From Clostridiales bacterium (GTDB lineage Bacteria; Bacillota; Clostridia; Lachnospirales; Lachnospiraceae): a stretch of 64,000 nucleotides of DNA. Under the pieces are notes generated by a model. That model saw only the letters and a program-made list of their open reading frames with translations. It searched no databases and was not told the origin of the DNA. The position numbers were made by a program, and so were the translations under genes. The stretch is from positions 1 to 64,000 of the forward strand of contig JAJPZY010000090.1 in the NCBI GenBank assembly GCA_021204085.1, given 5' to 3'. Positions 44,744 through 53,742 of the stretch are shown piece by piece. How positions within the stretch are numbered: position 1 is the stretch's first letter; each line of letters opens with the position of its first letter.

Positions 44744-47700
44744 ATGGCAAAGAATTTTTTTGAGGTGTTTCCTCAGTTAAAACTGAATGGCGATCTGGCA
44801 GGGATGCTCGAGGACACTACGGTGTCGCGGGTTTCCACGACCTCGCGCCGGGATTTTCTGCGCATCTACCTCTCCAGCAGCCGCCTGATTCCCAAACAGA
44901 AGGTATTTGTTCTGGAGCAGGAGATTAAGTGTCAGCTTTTTGCAAAGAAAAAAATCCGCATCTGTGTCATGGAAAAATTCTGCCTTTCCGAACAGTATAC
45001 GCTGCCGAATCTGATGGAGGCTTACTGGCCGTCTATCTTAAAAGAGTTTCAGAATTACAGCCAGGTGGAGTACAACCTGCTCCGCCATGCGAAATATGAA
45101 TGCACGGATCCGGGACATCTGGTCCTGACGCTGGAGGATTCTCTTCTGGCGCATCAGAAAGAGGATGAGATTTATCATATTATCGAAAAAATCCTTAATG
45201 AGCGCTGCGGAATGTCCGCACAAGTGATGATTCGTTTCTGTGAGAAAAAAGAATCTAAACTGAAACGAAACGCTGAGATTCAGATAAAGAATGAGGTGGA
45301 AAACATCATCCGTCAGTCTTCCTTCGGCAGGAATGACAGGGAAGAGTATCTGTCCGATGAGACAGTCTCGGAGGCTCCGTGGGAGGAGCCGGCGAAAGAA
45401 GGAAAACAAAAGCACAGTTACGGCTCAGGTGCGGAGCGGCCTGAAAAGAAACAAAAGGCGGGGAAAACAGGGAGTACTGCAGCCGGAACGCGAAGAGCAG
45501 ATTCCGGATTCAATCCGCAGGATGGAAATTCCGCTGAAAAAAGACAATACAGCGGCGGAAAAAATCGTTTTAATGGTCAGAATCGGGATGGCGCGGGAAG
45601 AGGCAGTTATCGCCGCAGCGACAATCCGGATGTAATTTATGGGCGTGATTTTGAAGAGGAATCAATCCGCATCGAACAGATCGCCGGTGAGATGGGCGAT
45701 GTCGTCATTCGCGGACAGGTACTCTCAGTGGAAGACCGTCCGATCCGAAATGAGAAGACCATTCTGATGTTTGCGGTTACAGACTTTACAGACACAATAA
45801 AAGTAAAGATGTTCTGCAGAAATGACATTCTCCCGGAAATCAAAGAGGGGGTAAAAGAAGGAGCATTTTTAAAAATCAAAGGCGTGACGACCATCGATCG
45901 CTTTGATCATGAGCTGACGATCGGTTCTGTCCTTGGAATGAAAAAAATTCCTTCCTTTGTGACGACACGGATGGATACCAGCCCGGAGAAACGGGTGGAA
46001 CTTCACTGTCATACGAAGATGAGTGACATGGACGGTGTCTCCGATGTAAAGGATATCATCAAACGGGCCATGAAATGGGGACATAAGGCAATCGCCATCA
46101 CAGATCATGGCGATGTGCAGGCGTTTACGGACGCTGCTCATATGTTGGGAAAAGGGGATGATTTCAAGATCCTGTATGGAATGGAGGCTTATCTCGTTGA
46201 TGATCTTAAAGGTCTGGTAGAAAACCCGCACGGACAGAAGCTGGATCATACATTTGTTGTCTTTGACCTGGAAACAACGGGATTTTCTCCTGAGAAGAAT
46301 AAGATCATTGAGATCGGGGCGGTAAAAGTGGAGGACGGAAAAATCACGGAGCGGTTTTCCACTTTTGTAAACCCTCAGACGCCGATCCCCTATGATATTG
46401 AGAAACTGACGGACATCAATGATGAGATGGTTCTTGACGCGCCGCTGATCGATCAGGCACTGCCGGAATTTATGGAGTTTTCAAAAGATGCGGTAATGGT
46501 GGCGCATAACGCGGATTTTGACATGAGTTTTATCAGAAAAAACTGTGAGCTTCTGGAAATCCCCTGTGAGAAAACCGTGCTCGATACGGTTTCGCTGGCG
46601 CGCGCGCTTCTTCCTCAGCTGAACCGCTATAAGCTGGATACGGTGGCGAAGGCTTTGCAGATTCCGCTGAACCATCATCACAGAGCGGTGGATGACGCGG
46701 GTTGTACCGCAGAGATTTTTGTGAAATTTATTGAGATGCTCCGTGCCCGGGATATTGAGAACCTGGATCAGCTGGAGATGATGGATGCATCTTCGGAGGA
46801 AAGTGTCCGCAAGCTTCCTACATACCATGCCATTATGATTGCGCAGAATGATATCGGCAGAGTGAATTTATACAAGCTTGTATCCGATTCCCATATTAAA
46901 TATTTTAACCGGCGTCCGCGCGTGCCGAAAAGTGAATTTGCACAGTGCAGGGAGGGAATTCTTCTCGGCTCCGCCTGTGAGGCCGGCGAGCTGTACCGGG
47001 CGATTTTAAATGGGCGTCCGGCGGAGGAGATTACACGGATTGCCGCATTTTACGATTATCTGGAGATTCAGCCGCTCGGAAACAATGCCTTCATGCTCCG
47101 TGATGAGAAGAGTCCGGTGGATTCGATGGAGGATATTCAGGATATCAACCGCAGAATTGTTGACCTCGGAGAACAGTTAAATAAGCCGGTGGTGGCGACC
47201 TGCGACGTGCATTTCCTGGATCCGGAGGATGAGATTTACCGGCGTATTATCATGGCCGGTAAGGGATTTAAGGACGCGGACGACCAGGCGCCGCTTTATT
47301 TGCGGACGACGGAAGAGATGCTGGAGGAGTTTTCTTATCTCGGAAGTGAGAAAGCGGAAGAGGTGGTTATCACAAATACCAATAAAATCGCGGATATGTG
47401 TGAACGCATCGATCCGGTGCGGCCGGATAAGTGTCCGCCGGAGATTGAGAATTCCGATCAGATGCTGCGTAAGATCTGCTACAACCGGGCGCATGAGATA
47501 TACGGGGAAAAGCTGCCGGAAATCGTGGAAGAACGGCTGGAGCGGGAGCTGAACTCGATCATCTCCAATGGGTTTGCCGTGATGTATATCATCGCCCAGA
47601 AGCTGGTATGGAAGTCGAACGAGGATGGCTATCTGGTGGGATCCCGCGGTTCTGTCGGCTCCTCCCTGGTGGCGACGATGGCGGGAATTACGGAGGTAAA

Positions 47701-49342
47701 CCCGTTAAGTCCGCATTACATATGCCCGAATTGCCATTACGTGGATTTTGATTCGGAAGAGGTCAGGCAGTATGCCGGGCGTGCAGGCTGCGATATGCCG
47801 GATCGTGATTGTCCGGTCTGCGGGACAAAACTAAAGAAAGAGGGTTTCGATATTCCGTTTGAGACTTTTCTTGGATTTAAGGGGAATAAGGAGCCGGATA
47901 TCGACCTGAACTTTTCCGGCGAGTATCAGAGCAAAGCGCACAAATACACAGAGGTTATTTTCGGAGACGGCCAGACCTTCCGTGCGGGAACCATCGGAAC
48001 GCTGGCAGACAAGACTGCTTTCGGATATGTGAAAAACTATTTTGAAGAGCGGGATATTCATAAGCGTAACTGTGAGATTGACCGTATTCTTCAGGGATGT
48101 GTCGGGGTGCGCCGGACGACAGGGCAGCATCCGGGCGGTATTATCGTTTTGCCCCGGGGGGAAAATATCTATTCCTTTACTCCGGTGCAGCATCCGGCCA
48201 ATGATATGGATACGGATATTATCACGACACACTTTGATTATCACTCCATTGATCATAACCTCCTAAAGCTTGATATACTGGGACACGATGATCCGACCAT
48301 GATCCGTATGCTGCAGGATCTGACGGGGGTCGACCCGCAGGATATTCCGCTGGATTCGCCGGAGGTCATGTCGCTTTTCCAGAACACTTCTGCGCTCGGC
48401 ATTGAACCGGAGGACATCGGCGGCTGCCAGCTGGGAGCGCTCGGCATTCCGGAGTTCGGCACGGACTTTGCCATGCAGATGCTGATTGATACGAAGCCGA
48501 CGCAGTTTTCCGACCTGGTGCGGATCGCGGGACTTTCCCACGGAACAGATGTGTGGCTTGACAACGCGCAGACACTGATCCAGGAGGGAAAGGCAACTAT
48601 CTCAACGGCAATCTGTACCCGTGATGATATCATGATATATCTCATCGGAAAAGGAATGGATTCCGAGGAGTCTTTTAACATCATGGAAAAAGTCCGGAAG
48701 GGTGTGGTTGCCAAGGGCAAATGCGCAGAATGGCCGCAGTGGAAGCAGGATATGATCGACCACGACGTGCCGGACTGGTATATCTGGTCCTGTGAGAAGA
48801 TCAAATATATGTTCCCGAAAGCCCATGCGGCGGCTTATGTTATGATGGCGTGGCGGATTGCCTGGTGCAAGGTATTTTATCCCCTGGCTTACTATGCGGC
48901 GTTTTTCAGTATTCGTGCTACCGCTTTTAACTACGAGCTCATGTGTCAGGGGCGCGACCGCCTGGAGTATTATCTGGAGGATTACCGGAAGCGGAAGGAT
49001 ACCCTGACAAAAAAGGAGCAGGATACGCTCCGCGACATGCGTGTTGTCGAGGAAATGTATGCGCGGGGATTTGAATTCTGGCCGCTGGATATCTATAAAG
49101 CGAAGGCCCGCCATTTTCAGATCATTGACGGAAAGCTGATGCCGGCGATCAATACCATCGACGGGATGGGCGATAAGGCGGCGGAGGGAGTCGTTGAGGC
49201 GGCGAAGGACGGACCTTTCCTTTCGCGGGATGATTTTCGGGAACGTTCGAAAGTCAGTAAGACAGTGGTAGATCTTATGGGTGACCTGGGATTGCTCGGA
49301 GATCTGCCGGAATCCAATCAGCTGTCACTGTTTGATCTTTAA
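44744..49342 (+). CDS. polC: DNA polymerase III alpha subunit, PolC type
   Basis: Gram-positive replicative polymerase. In order: N-terminal domain (1-~190), a low-complexity charged insert (~200-300), OB domain (~310-400), PHP domain (ELHCHTKMSDMDG near 420) interrupted by a DnaQ-type 3'-5' exonuclease (VVFDLETTGF near 505 to ~675), zinc cysteines (CPNCHYVDF; CPVCG near 995-1030), the catalytic PDIDLNFSG near 1052, then tRNA-binding and helix-hairpin-helix parts. 1532 aa is longer than the usual ~1440-1470, mainly because of the insert (EDRNGQNRDGAG-like Gly/Arg/Asn-rich run). Good proofreading residues are visible. It ends the pyrH run; the AroQ gene follows closely. Confidence 0.97.
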   Translation: MAKNFFEVFPQLKLNGDLAGMLEDTTVSRVSTTSRRDFLRIYLSSSRLIPKQKVFVLEQEIKCQLFAKKKIRICVMEKFCLSEQYTLPNLMEAYWPSILKEFQNYSQVEYNLLRHAKYECTDPGHLVLTLEDSLLAHQKEDEIYHIIEKILNERCGMSAQVMIRFCEKKESKLKRNAEIQIKNEVENIIRQSSFGRNDREEYLSDETVSEAPWEEPAKEGKQKHSYGSGAERPEKKQKAGKTGSTAAGTRRADSGFNPQDGNSAEKRQYSGGKNRFNGQNRDGAGRGSYRRSDNPDVIYGRDFEEESIRIEQIAGEMGDVVIRGQVLSVEDRPIRNEKTILMFAVTDFTDTIKVKMFCRNDILPEIKEGVKEGAFLKIKGVTTIDRFDHELTIGSVLGMKKIPSFVTTRMDTSPEKRVELHCHTKMSDMDGVSDVKDIIKRAMKWGHKAIAITDHGDVQAFTDAAHMLGKGDDFKILYGMEAYLVDDLKGLVENPHGQKLDHTFVVFDLETTGFSPEKNKIIEIGAVKVEDGKITERFSTFVNPQTPIPYDIEKLTDINDEMVLDAPLIDQALPEFMEFSKDAVMVAHNADFDMSFIRKNCELLEIPCEKTVLDTVSLARALLPQLNRYKLDTVAKALQIPLNHHHRAVDDAGCTAEIFVKFIEMLRARDIENLDQLEMMDASSEESVRKLPTYHAIMIAQNDIGRVNLYKLVSDSHIKYFNRRPRVPKSEFAQCREGILLGSACEAGELYRAILNGRPAEEITRIAAFYDYLEIQPLGNNAFMLRDEKSPVDSMEDIQDINRRIVDLGEQLNKPVVATCDVHFLDPEDEIYRRIIMAGKGFKDADDQAPLYLRTTEEMLEEFSYLGSEKAEEVVITNTNKIADMCERIDPVRPDKCPPEIENSDQMLRKICYNRAHEIYGEKLPEIVEERLERELNSIISNGFAVMYIIAQKLVWKSNEDGYLVGSRGSVGSSLVATMAGITEVNPLSPHYICPNCHYVDFDSEEVRQYAGRAGCDMPDRDCPVCGTKLKKEGFDIPFETFLGFKGNKEPDIDLNFSGEYQSKAHKYTEVIFGDGQTFRAGTIGTLADKTAFGYVKNYFEERDIHKRNCEIDRILQGCVGVRRTTGQHPGGIIVLPRGENIYSFTPVQHPANDMDTDIITTHFDYHSIDHNLLKLDILGHDDPTMIRMLQDLTGVDPQDIPLDSPEVMSLFQNTSALGIEPEDIGGCQLGALGIPEFGTDFAMQMLIDTKPTQFSDLVRIAGLSHGTDVWLDNAQTLIQEGKATISTAICTRDDIMIYLIGKGMDSEESFNIMEKVRKGVVAKGKCAEWPQWKQDMIDHDVPDWYIWSCEKIKYMFPKAHAAAYVMMAWRIAWCKVFYPLAYYAAFFSIRATAFNYELMCQGRDRLEYYLEDYRKRKDTLTKKEQDTLRDMRVVEEMYARGFEFWPLDIYKAKARHFQIIDGKLMPAINTIDGMGDKAAEGVVEAAKDGPFLSRDDFRERSKVSKTVVDLMGDLGLLGDLPESNQLSLFDL

Positions 49343-49367
49343 AAAAATGAAAGGGGTTGACGGTATT

Positions 49368-50303
49368 ATGAAGGATTTACAGGAGATCCGTAAGGATATT
49401 GATGCGATTGACCGACAGATTGTAGAATTGTATGAGGAACGGATGGAACTGACTACACAGGTGGCGGATTACAAAATCTCTACCGGGAAACAGGTGTTTG
49501 ACGCGGAGCGGGAGGTCTCGAAGCTGAATACGGTGGCGCAGATGGCGCACTCGGATTTTACCAGCCACGGAGTTCGCGAACTCTTTGAGCATATCATGTC
49601 GATGAGCCGGAAGAAACAGTACCAGCTTCTGACGGAACACGGAAAATTTGCTCCGACCGGTTTCGTGGAAGTCAGTGAACTGGATTTTTCCCACGCTGCC
49701 GCCGCGTGTATTGAAGCTTCTCAGGCTGCGGCGAAGAGCTATTTTTCCTCGGAAAGAAAAACAGGCATGCTTCCTGAGACGAAGGATATGAAGCCGGGAA
49801 AATCAGCCGATAGCGGGGAGGGTTTATGCGGACTTCTTCTTTGCGAAGACTGGCGGGAAGCCTGCGAAACATTGAAAAAGGGGGAGGTCAATTATCTCTT
49901 CCTTCCGGTTCAGGATCCGAAGTCCGGGTATGTATCATCCAATTATAACCTGGTAGCGGAATATGGGTTTTATATATTGGAAGAATACCGTACCAGCCCG
50001 GAGCCGAAGGATCGGTATGCGCTGATTTCACGGGACAAGCTTTCCTTAAGCGGCGCGGATAAGATCACCATTTGTTTTGAGGCGCCGGACGTCTGCGGCT
50101 CCCTTTACCACCTGATGTCGCATCTGACTTATAACAACCTGAATATGAATCGTATTGAATCAATCGTGATCTCCAGGGAACCGCTGGATTATCGGTTTTT
50201 TATGGATTTAAGCGGAAACTTAAATGACAGTGCGATCAAAAATGCGATTCTCGGCCTGGGAGGCGAAGCGCGGAATTTCAAGATTCTGGGAAATTATCGA
50301 TAG
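49368..50303 (+). CDS. Chorismate mutase with degenerate prephenate dehydratase and ACT
   Basis: A 311-aa protein. Residues 1-88 are an AroQ chorismate mutase with all catalytic positions visible: Arg8, Arg25, Lys36, Asp45, Arg48, Glu49, Ser80, Gln84. The next part (~95-215) matches only fragments of the dehydratase first lobe (CETLKKGEVNYLFLPVQDPKSGYVSSNYNLV), and the second lobe with HxQ and TRF catalytic motifs is absent; the protein jumps to KDRYALIS. Residues ~225-311 are a P-protein-like ACT domain, with ESIV where ESRP is normal. The usual fused P-protein is ~375 aa. So it should make prephenate but not phenylpyruvate. No frameshift or stop is seen. Start ATG at 49368 behind AAAGGGG; next gene is a HAD hydrolase 15 bases on. 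Confidence 0.85.
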   Translation: MKDLQEIRKDIDAIDRQIVELYEERMELTTQVADYKISTGKQVFDAEREVSKLNTVAQMAHSDFTSHGVRELFEHIMSMSRKKQYQLLTEHGKFAPTGFVEVSELDFSHAAAACIEASQAAAKSYFSSERKTGMLPETKDMKPGKSADSGEGLCGLLLCEDWREACETLKKGEVNYLFLPVQDPKSGYVSSNYNLVAEYGFYILEEYRTSPEPKDRYALISRDKLSLSGADKITICFEAPDVCGSLYHLMSHLTYNNLNMNRIESIVISREPLDYRFFMDLSGNLNDSAIKNAILGLGGEARNFKILGNYR

Positions 50304-50318
50304 GGAGGCAAATGAGTT

Positions 50319-51128
50319 ATGGACAGGAAAATGTTTTTCCTGGATATGGACGGGACGACGCTGCGCGATGACAAATCCATCCCGGAGGAGAATATTGAGG
50401 CGATTCAGGCAGCGCTTGCTCTCGGAAATTTTATTACGATTGCTACCGGTAGGACGTATGTCAGCATGCAGCCTCTCATCCGTAAGCTTGGCATGCAGCG
50501 GGAAGGATGTTTTCTGATTGCCTGTAACGGTGCGCTCCTGTATGATCTGAAAACCGGGGAAATCCTGTACGAGAGAAATCTGCCGGATGCTTACGCGGCA
50601 TATCTGTTCGCAGAAGCGGAGAAGTATGATCTGTACATGCAGTCGTTTGACGGCAGTGGTTTCCTCGCGCGGCAGGTTTGTCCGGAGGCGGAGCTTTATA
50701 CGCGGACATCCTTTCTGAATTACCGCATTGTTCCGGATCTCTGCCATTTGGAAAAATACAATACGCCGAAGGTGATGCTGATCTCCGTGGATGACCGCGC
50801 CGCTCTGCAAAAGTTTCAGGATGATCACCGTGCGTGGGAGAACGGCAGATGCATCAGTTTCTTCACATCCCCGCAGTATCTGGAATATTGCCCTGCGGGC
50901 TGTACCAAGGCCTCCGGTATTCCGTTTTTTGAGCAGCGCTTCGGTATTGCGCATGAAAACACCATTGCGGTCGGCGATGAGGAAAACGACCTGCCGATGA
51001 TCCAGGCGGCCGGCATCGGAATCGCCATGAAAAATGCCGGGGAAAACATCCGTAAATATGCGGATGAAGTCACGGAAAGAGACAATAATCATGGCGGGGT
51101 CGCCGATGTGATCCGGCGGTATATGTGA
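50319..51128 (+). CDS. Cof-type HAD-IIB phosphatase
   Basis: A 269-aa haloacid dehalogenase-like phosphatase. Motif I DMDGTT has the nucleophile Asp9 and acid Asp11; the type IIB cap lies between ~85 and 190; GDEENDLPMI near 210 is motif IV with metal-binding Asp residues. These proteins dephosphorylate sugar phosphates, nucleotides or cofactors; the substrate cannot be told. It begins 15 bases after the AroQ-ACT gene and is likely cotranscribed. It converges on the PHP gene. Confidence 0.9.
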   Translation: MDRKMFFLDMDGTTLRDDKSIPEENIEAIQAALALGNFITIATGRTYVSMQPLIRKLGMQREGCFLIACNGALLYDLKTGEILYERNLPDAYAAYLFAEAEKYDLYMQSFDGSGFLARQVCPEAELYTRTSFLNYRIVPDLCHLEKYNTPKVMLISVDDRAALQKFQDDHRAWENGRCISFFTSPQYLEYCPAGCTKASGIPFFEQRFGIAHENTIAVGDEENDLPMIQAAGIGIAMKNAGENIRKYADEVTERDNNHGGVADVIRRYM

Positions 51129-51139
51129 TAAAACTCCGG

Positions 51140-51991
51140 TTATTCCGCAGTGAAATGCCGGCGCTTCAATTCTTCTAAAAACTCATAGGGGACGGACAGA
51201 TTGCCTTTTCCGCTTCCGAGCTTTATCTGAGGCTTGTTGGAACCGTGAAAGTCGGAACCGCCGGAGAGGAGAAGGCCGAAATCCGCGGCGATGCGGCGGT
51301 ATTTCTGCTCGTCATCCCCTTCATTGCAGGAGTAGACCGCCTCAATTCCGTCCAGCCCGACGGCTTTCATTTCGGTAATCATCTGAAGCAGGGTTTCGTC
51401 TGAGAGTTTGTACAGGCACGGATGCGCCAGAACCGCAAGACCGCCTGCTTCATGGATCAGTTCCACCGCCCGCATGGGAGTAATCTTGTATCTCTCAACG
51501 TAACAGATGCAGCCGCTGCCGATATAGCGGTCAAAGGCGGTCTGTATATCGGGAATCTGATGGGTATCGGCCAGATAGCGGGCGATGTGCGGCCGCGCCA
51601 CGACAGAGTCCGGGTTTCGCTCGTAGATCGCTTCCGCGGTGATGTCAAATCCTTCCTCCCGCAGCCGGTCGATCATTTTCAGGTTCCGGTTGTCCCGGTT
51701 GTCCCGAAAGATTCGAAGCTGCTCACGCAAAGATTCGTTATCCGGATCGATAAAGAGACCGACCACATGGATTTCTTCCTCTGCGTATTCGGTAGAAAGC
51801 TCTACGCCGGGAATCGTTTCAATTCCGTATTTTTGTCCGGCAGCCATCAGCTCGGCAATCCCATCTGTGGAATCGTGGTCCGTAAGGGCAATAGCGGAAA
51901 GGCCGGTTTTTTTGGCTTCCGTCACCAGCTCGGCCGGCGTGAATGTTCCGTCAGAACCGGTGGAATGCGTATGCAGGTCGATTTGTTTCAT
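51140..51991 (-). CDS. PHP-domain phosphoesterase (RNase AM / YciV-like)
   Basis: A 283-aa member of the PHP phosphoesterase family. The N-terminal DLHTHSTGSDGTFTPAEL supplies metal-binding His7 and His9; HPCLYKLSD and SGGSDFHGSN give the later ligands. Relatives (YciV, TrpH) hydrolyse 3',5'-nucleotides or RNA 5' ends. I use the ATG at 51991 behind AAAGGAACCTCTC; the 61 preceding codons in the track are the divergent leader toward infC. It is single on the minus strand. Confidence 0.88.
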   Translation of the reverse strand: MKQIDLHTHSTGSDGTFTPAELVTEAKKTGLSAIALTDHDSTDGIAELMAAGQKYGIETIPGVELSTEYAEEEIHVVGLFIDPDNESLREQLRIFRDNRDNRNLKMIDRLREEGFDITAEAIYERNPDSVVARPHIARYLADTHQIPDIQTAFDRYIGSGCICYVERYKITPMRAVELIHEAGGLAVLAHPCLYKLSDETLLQMITEMKAVGLDGIEAVYSCNEGDDEQKYRRIAADFGLLLSGGSDFHGSNKPQIKLGSGKGNLSVPYEFLEELKRRHFTAE

Positions 51992-52106
51992 GAGAGGTTC
52001 CTTTCTGTATTTATAATGATGCCGAAGATTCATTTTTATGATTGTTTGCTTTTTACGGTCTTTTATTGTATTCGGTTTTTTTGTGTTTGTAAAGTAAAAA
52101 AAGTAC

Positions 52107-52135
52107 TTGACGAATGGGATGCTCTGTGCCATAAT
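52107..52135 (+). promoter_or_regulatory. Promoter of infC operon
   Basis: TTGACG, 17-bp spacer, CATAAT; about 180 bases before the infC start, leaving room for the leader RNA. Confidence 0.75.
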
Positions 52136-52136
52136 A

Positions 52137-52291
52137 GCGATGTTGCGAAAACAAAGCAGAGTATCCACTCTCACCCCGGCACAAGCAAGTGACCTGCGGT
52201 TAATACTTCAATCTTTTTGCCTGACAGGTATCTCTTGTCTGTCGGACAGAGATGTTTGATTTGTGTGGATAATCTGTTATCCACATTTTTT
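52137..52291 (+). promoter_or_regulatory. L20-type ribosomal leader with terminator
   Basis: A structured leader of ~155 bases before infC-rpmI-rplT. Features are GAGTATCCACTCTCACC, the GACAGGTATCTCTTGTCTGTC region, and an intrinsic terminator (TGTGGATAA/TTATCCACA followed by TTTTTT, 52264-52291). This matches the known L20 autoregulatory leader of Firmicutes, in which L20 binding favours termination. I infer the family from layout and sequence, not by a model search. Confidence 0.75.
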
Positions 52292-52312
52292 AGTTTACGG
52301 AGGTAAAGAACC

Positions 52313-52834
52313 ATTAGCGAATTGCAGATTAATGAACAGATCAGAGACCGGGAGGTTCGGGTAGTTTCCGCAGACGGAGCTCAGTTGGGCATCATGTCAG
52401 CGAGAGATGCGTACAAACTGGCGCAGGAGGCGGAGCTTGACCTGGTGAAGATCGCGCCGGGCGCGAAGCCGCCGGTAGTAAAGATTATTGACTACGGCAA
52501 GTACCGTTACGAGCAGAATCGCCGTGAGAAAGAGGCGCGCAAAAAGCAGAAGACCGTTGAGATCAAGGAAGTACGGCTTTCTCCCAATATTGACACGAAT
52601 GATCTGAATACCAAAGTAAGCGCTGCCAGAAAGTTTCTCTCCAAGGGCGACAGGGTGAAAGTATCCCTTCGGTTTCGCGGCAGAGAGATGGCGCATGTGC
52701 AGAACAGCAAGCATATCCTTACAGATTTTGCAGAGGCTCTTGCTGATGTTGCCGTTGTGGAGAAGCCGCCGAAGATGGAAGGGCGCAGCATGACGATGGT
52801 GTTGGGTCAGAAACGTCAGGGCGGGAAATCGTGA
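52313..52834 (+). CDS. infC: Translation initiation factor IF-3
   Basis: Binds the 30S subunit and tests start codons. The track begins at TTG (52322), but AUU at 52313 lies nine bases after a perfect GGAGG and gives ISELQINEQIRDREV, the expected N-terminus. infC starting with a rare AUU-type codon is a known autoregulation device, as IF-3 discriminates against such starts. 173 aa. Both IF-3 domains are present (YKLAQEAELDLVKIAPGAKPPVVKIIDYGKY; VSLRFRGREMAH). First gene after the L20-type leader. Confidence 0.93.
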   Translation: MSELQINEQIRDREVRVVSADGAQLGIMSARDAYKLAQEAELDLVKIAPGAKPPVVKIIDYGKYRYEQNRREKEARKKQKTVEIKEVRLSPNIDTNDLNTKVSAARKFLSKGDRVKVSLRFRGREMAHVQNSKHILTDFAEALADVAVVEKPPKMEGRSMTMVLGQKRQGGKS

Positions 52835-52865
52835 GACACATTTTTAGATACAGGAGGAATTTATT

Positions 52866-53063
52866 ATGCCGAAAATGAAAACAAAAAGAGCTGCCGCAAA
52901 GCGTTTTTCCAAAACAGGATCCGGTCAGTTAAAGAGACACAAAGCTTATAAGAGCCACATCTTAACCAAGAAGACGACAAAGAGGAAGAGAAACCTTCGC
53001 AAAGCTACGATGACGGATGCTTCGAATGTAAAGAATATGAAGAAGATCATGCCGTATCTGTAA
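52866..53063 (+). CDS. rpmI: 50S ribosomal protein L35
   Basis: 65 aa, highly basic, starting [21 protein letters not shown], standard for L35. ACAGGAGGAATTT lies before the ATG. It sits 31 bases after infC and 51 before rplT, in the conserved infC-rpmI-rplT order. No unusual features. Confidence 0.98.
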   Translation: MPKMKTKRAAAKRFSKTGSGQLKRHKAYKSHILTKKTTKRKRNLRKATMTDASNVKNMKKIMPYL

Positions 53064-53114
53064 GCAGTCTGACGGTGAGCGAAAAGGCAGAATAAAGTTT
53101 AGGAGGTAGATGAA

Positions 53115-53483
53115 ATGGCAAGAATTAAAGGCGGATATAACGCAAAGAAAAAACATAAGAGAGTGTTAAAACTGGCAAAGGGTTACAGAGGAGCCAGATC
53201 AAAGCAGTACAGAGTGGCCAAGCAGTCCGTGATGCGCGCACTGACCAGCGCATATGCAGGACGGAAGCAGAAGAAGAGACAGTTCCGTCAGCTCTGGATC
53301 GCACGTATCAATGCAGCTGCACGTATCAACGGTCTTTCTTACAGCAGGTTTATGTATGGGCTGAAGCTGGCTGATATCGAGATCAACCGCAAGATGCTGG
53401 CAGAGATGGCTGTAAATGATGCGGATGGATTTGCTGCACTGGTTGAGACGGCAAAGACAAAGCTGGCTGAAAAAGCAGCATAA
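53115..53483 (+). CDS. rplT: 50S ribosomal protein L20
   Basis: 122 aa, opening with [27 protein letters not shown] and carrying the helical [20 protein letters not shown] stretch. It is a few residues longer than the usual 117-119 at the Ala/Lys-rich end. In Firmicutes L20 also represses its own operon by binding the leader. AGGAGGTAGATGAA lies upstream. A weak AT-rich hairpin (53512-53529) follows before the tRNA promoter. Confidence 0.98.
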   Translation: MARIKGGYNAKKKHKRVLKLAKGYRGARSKQYRVAKQSVMRALTSAYAGRKQKKRQFRQLWIARINAAARINGLSYSRFMYGLKLADIEINRKMLAEMAVNDADGFAALVETAKTKLAEKAA

Positions 53484-53535
53484 GTTGTCAGAAAAATCAG
53501 TAAAAAATCATTCAAAATATTTTTTGAAAAAATAG

Positions 53536-53564
53536 TTGACAAGAACAAGACTTGTCTGTATAAT
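53536..53564 (+). promoter_or_regulatory. Consensus promoter of tRNA-Glu
   Basis: TTGACA, 17-bp spacer, TATAAT, 16 bases before the tRNA. Confidence 0.9.
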
Positions 53565-53579
53565 GAGTCTTGTTGTTGC

Positions 53580-53651
53580 GGTTCGTTGGTCAAGCGGCTA
53601 AGACGCCGCCCTCTCACGGCGGAAACAGGGGTTCGATTCCCCTACGAACTA
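53580..53651 (+). tRNA. tRNA-Glu (anticodon CTC)
   Basis: Acceptor GGTTCGT/ACGAACT (first pair is G-U), D-arm GTCAAGCGGCTAAGAC, anticodon stem CCGCC/GGCGG around CTCTCAC (anticodon CTC), T-arm AGGGG/CCCCT with TTCGATT. Discriminator A; CCA is not encoded. Confidence 0.95.
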
Positions 53652-53689
53652 CTGACTGTTAAGTGAACAGCCCAACCCAAAGAAGTCTG

Positions 53690-53730
53690 AAAAGTTTGCA
53701 TTTTAGCAGCTTTGCAGGCTTTTTCTTTTT
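53690..53730 (+). terminator. Terminator of tRNA-Glu
   Basis: AAAAGTTTGCA/TGCAGGCTTTT hairpin and a T-rich tail, placed between the tRNA and the yesN ribosome binding site (AGGAGG at 53731). It would stop tRNA transcripts from entering yesN. Confidence 0.7.
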
Positions 53731-53742
53731 AGGAGGAAGCTT

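Noticed and set aside
43587-44750. 387-aa minus-strand ORF over ispG
   Set aside because: Entirely antisense to ispG with no initiation signal.
53512-53529. AT-rich hairpin after rplT
   Set aside because: Seven A/T-dominated pairs with no clear T-run; too weak to call a terminator.
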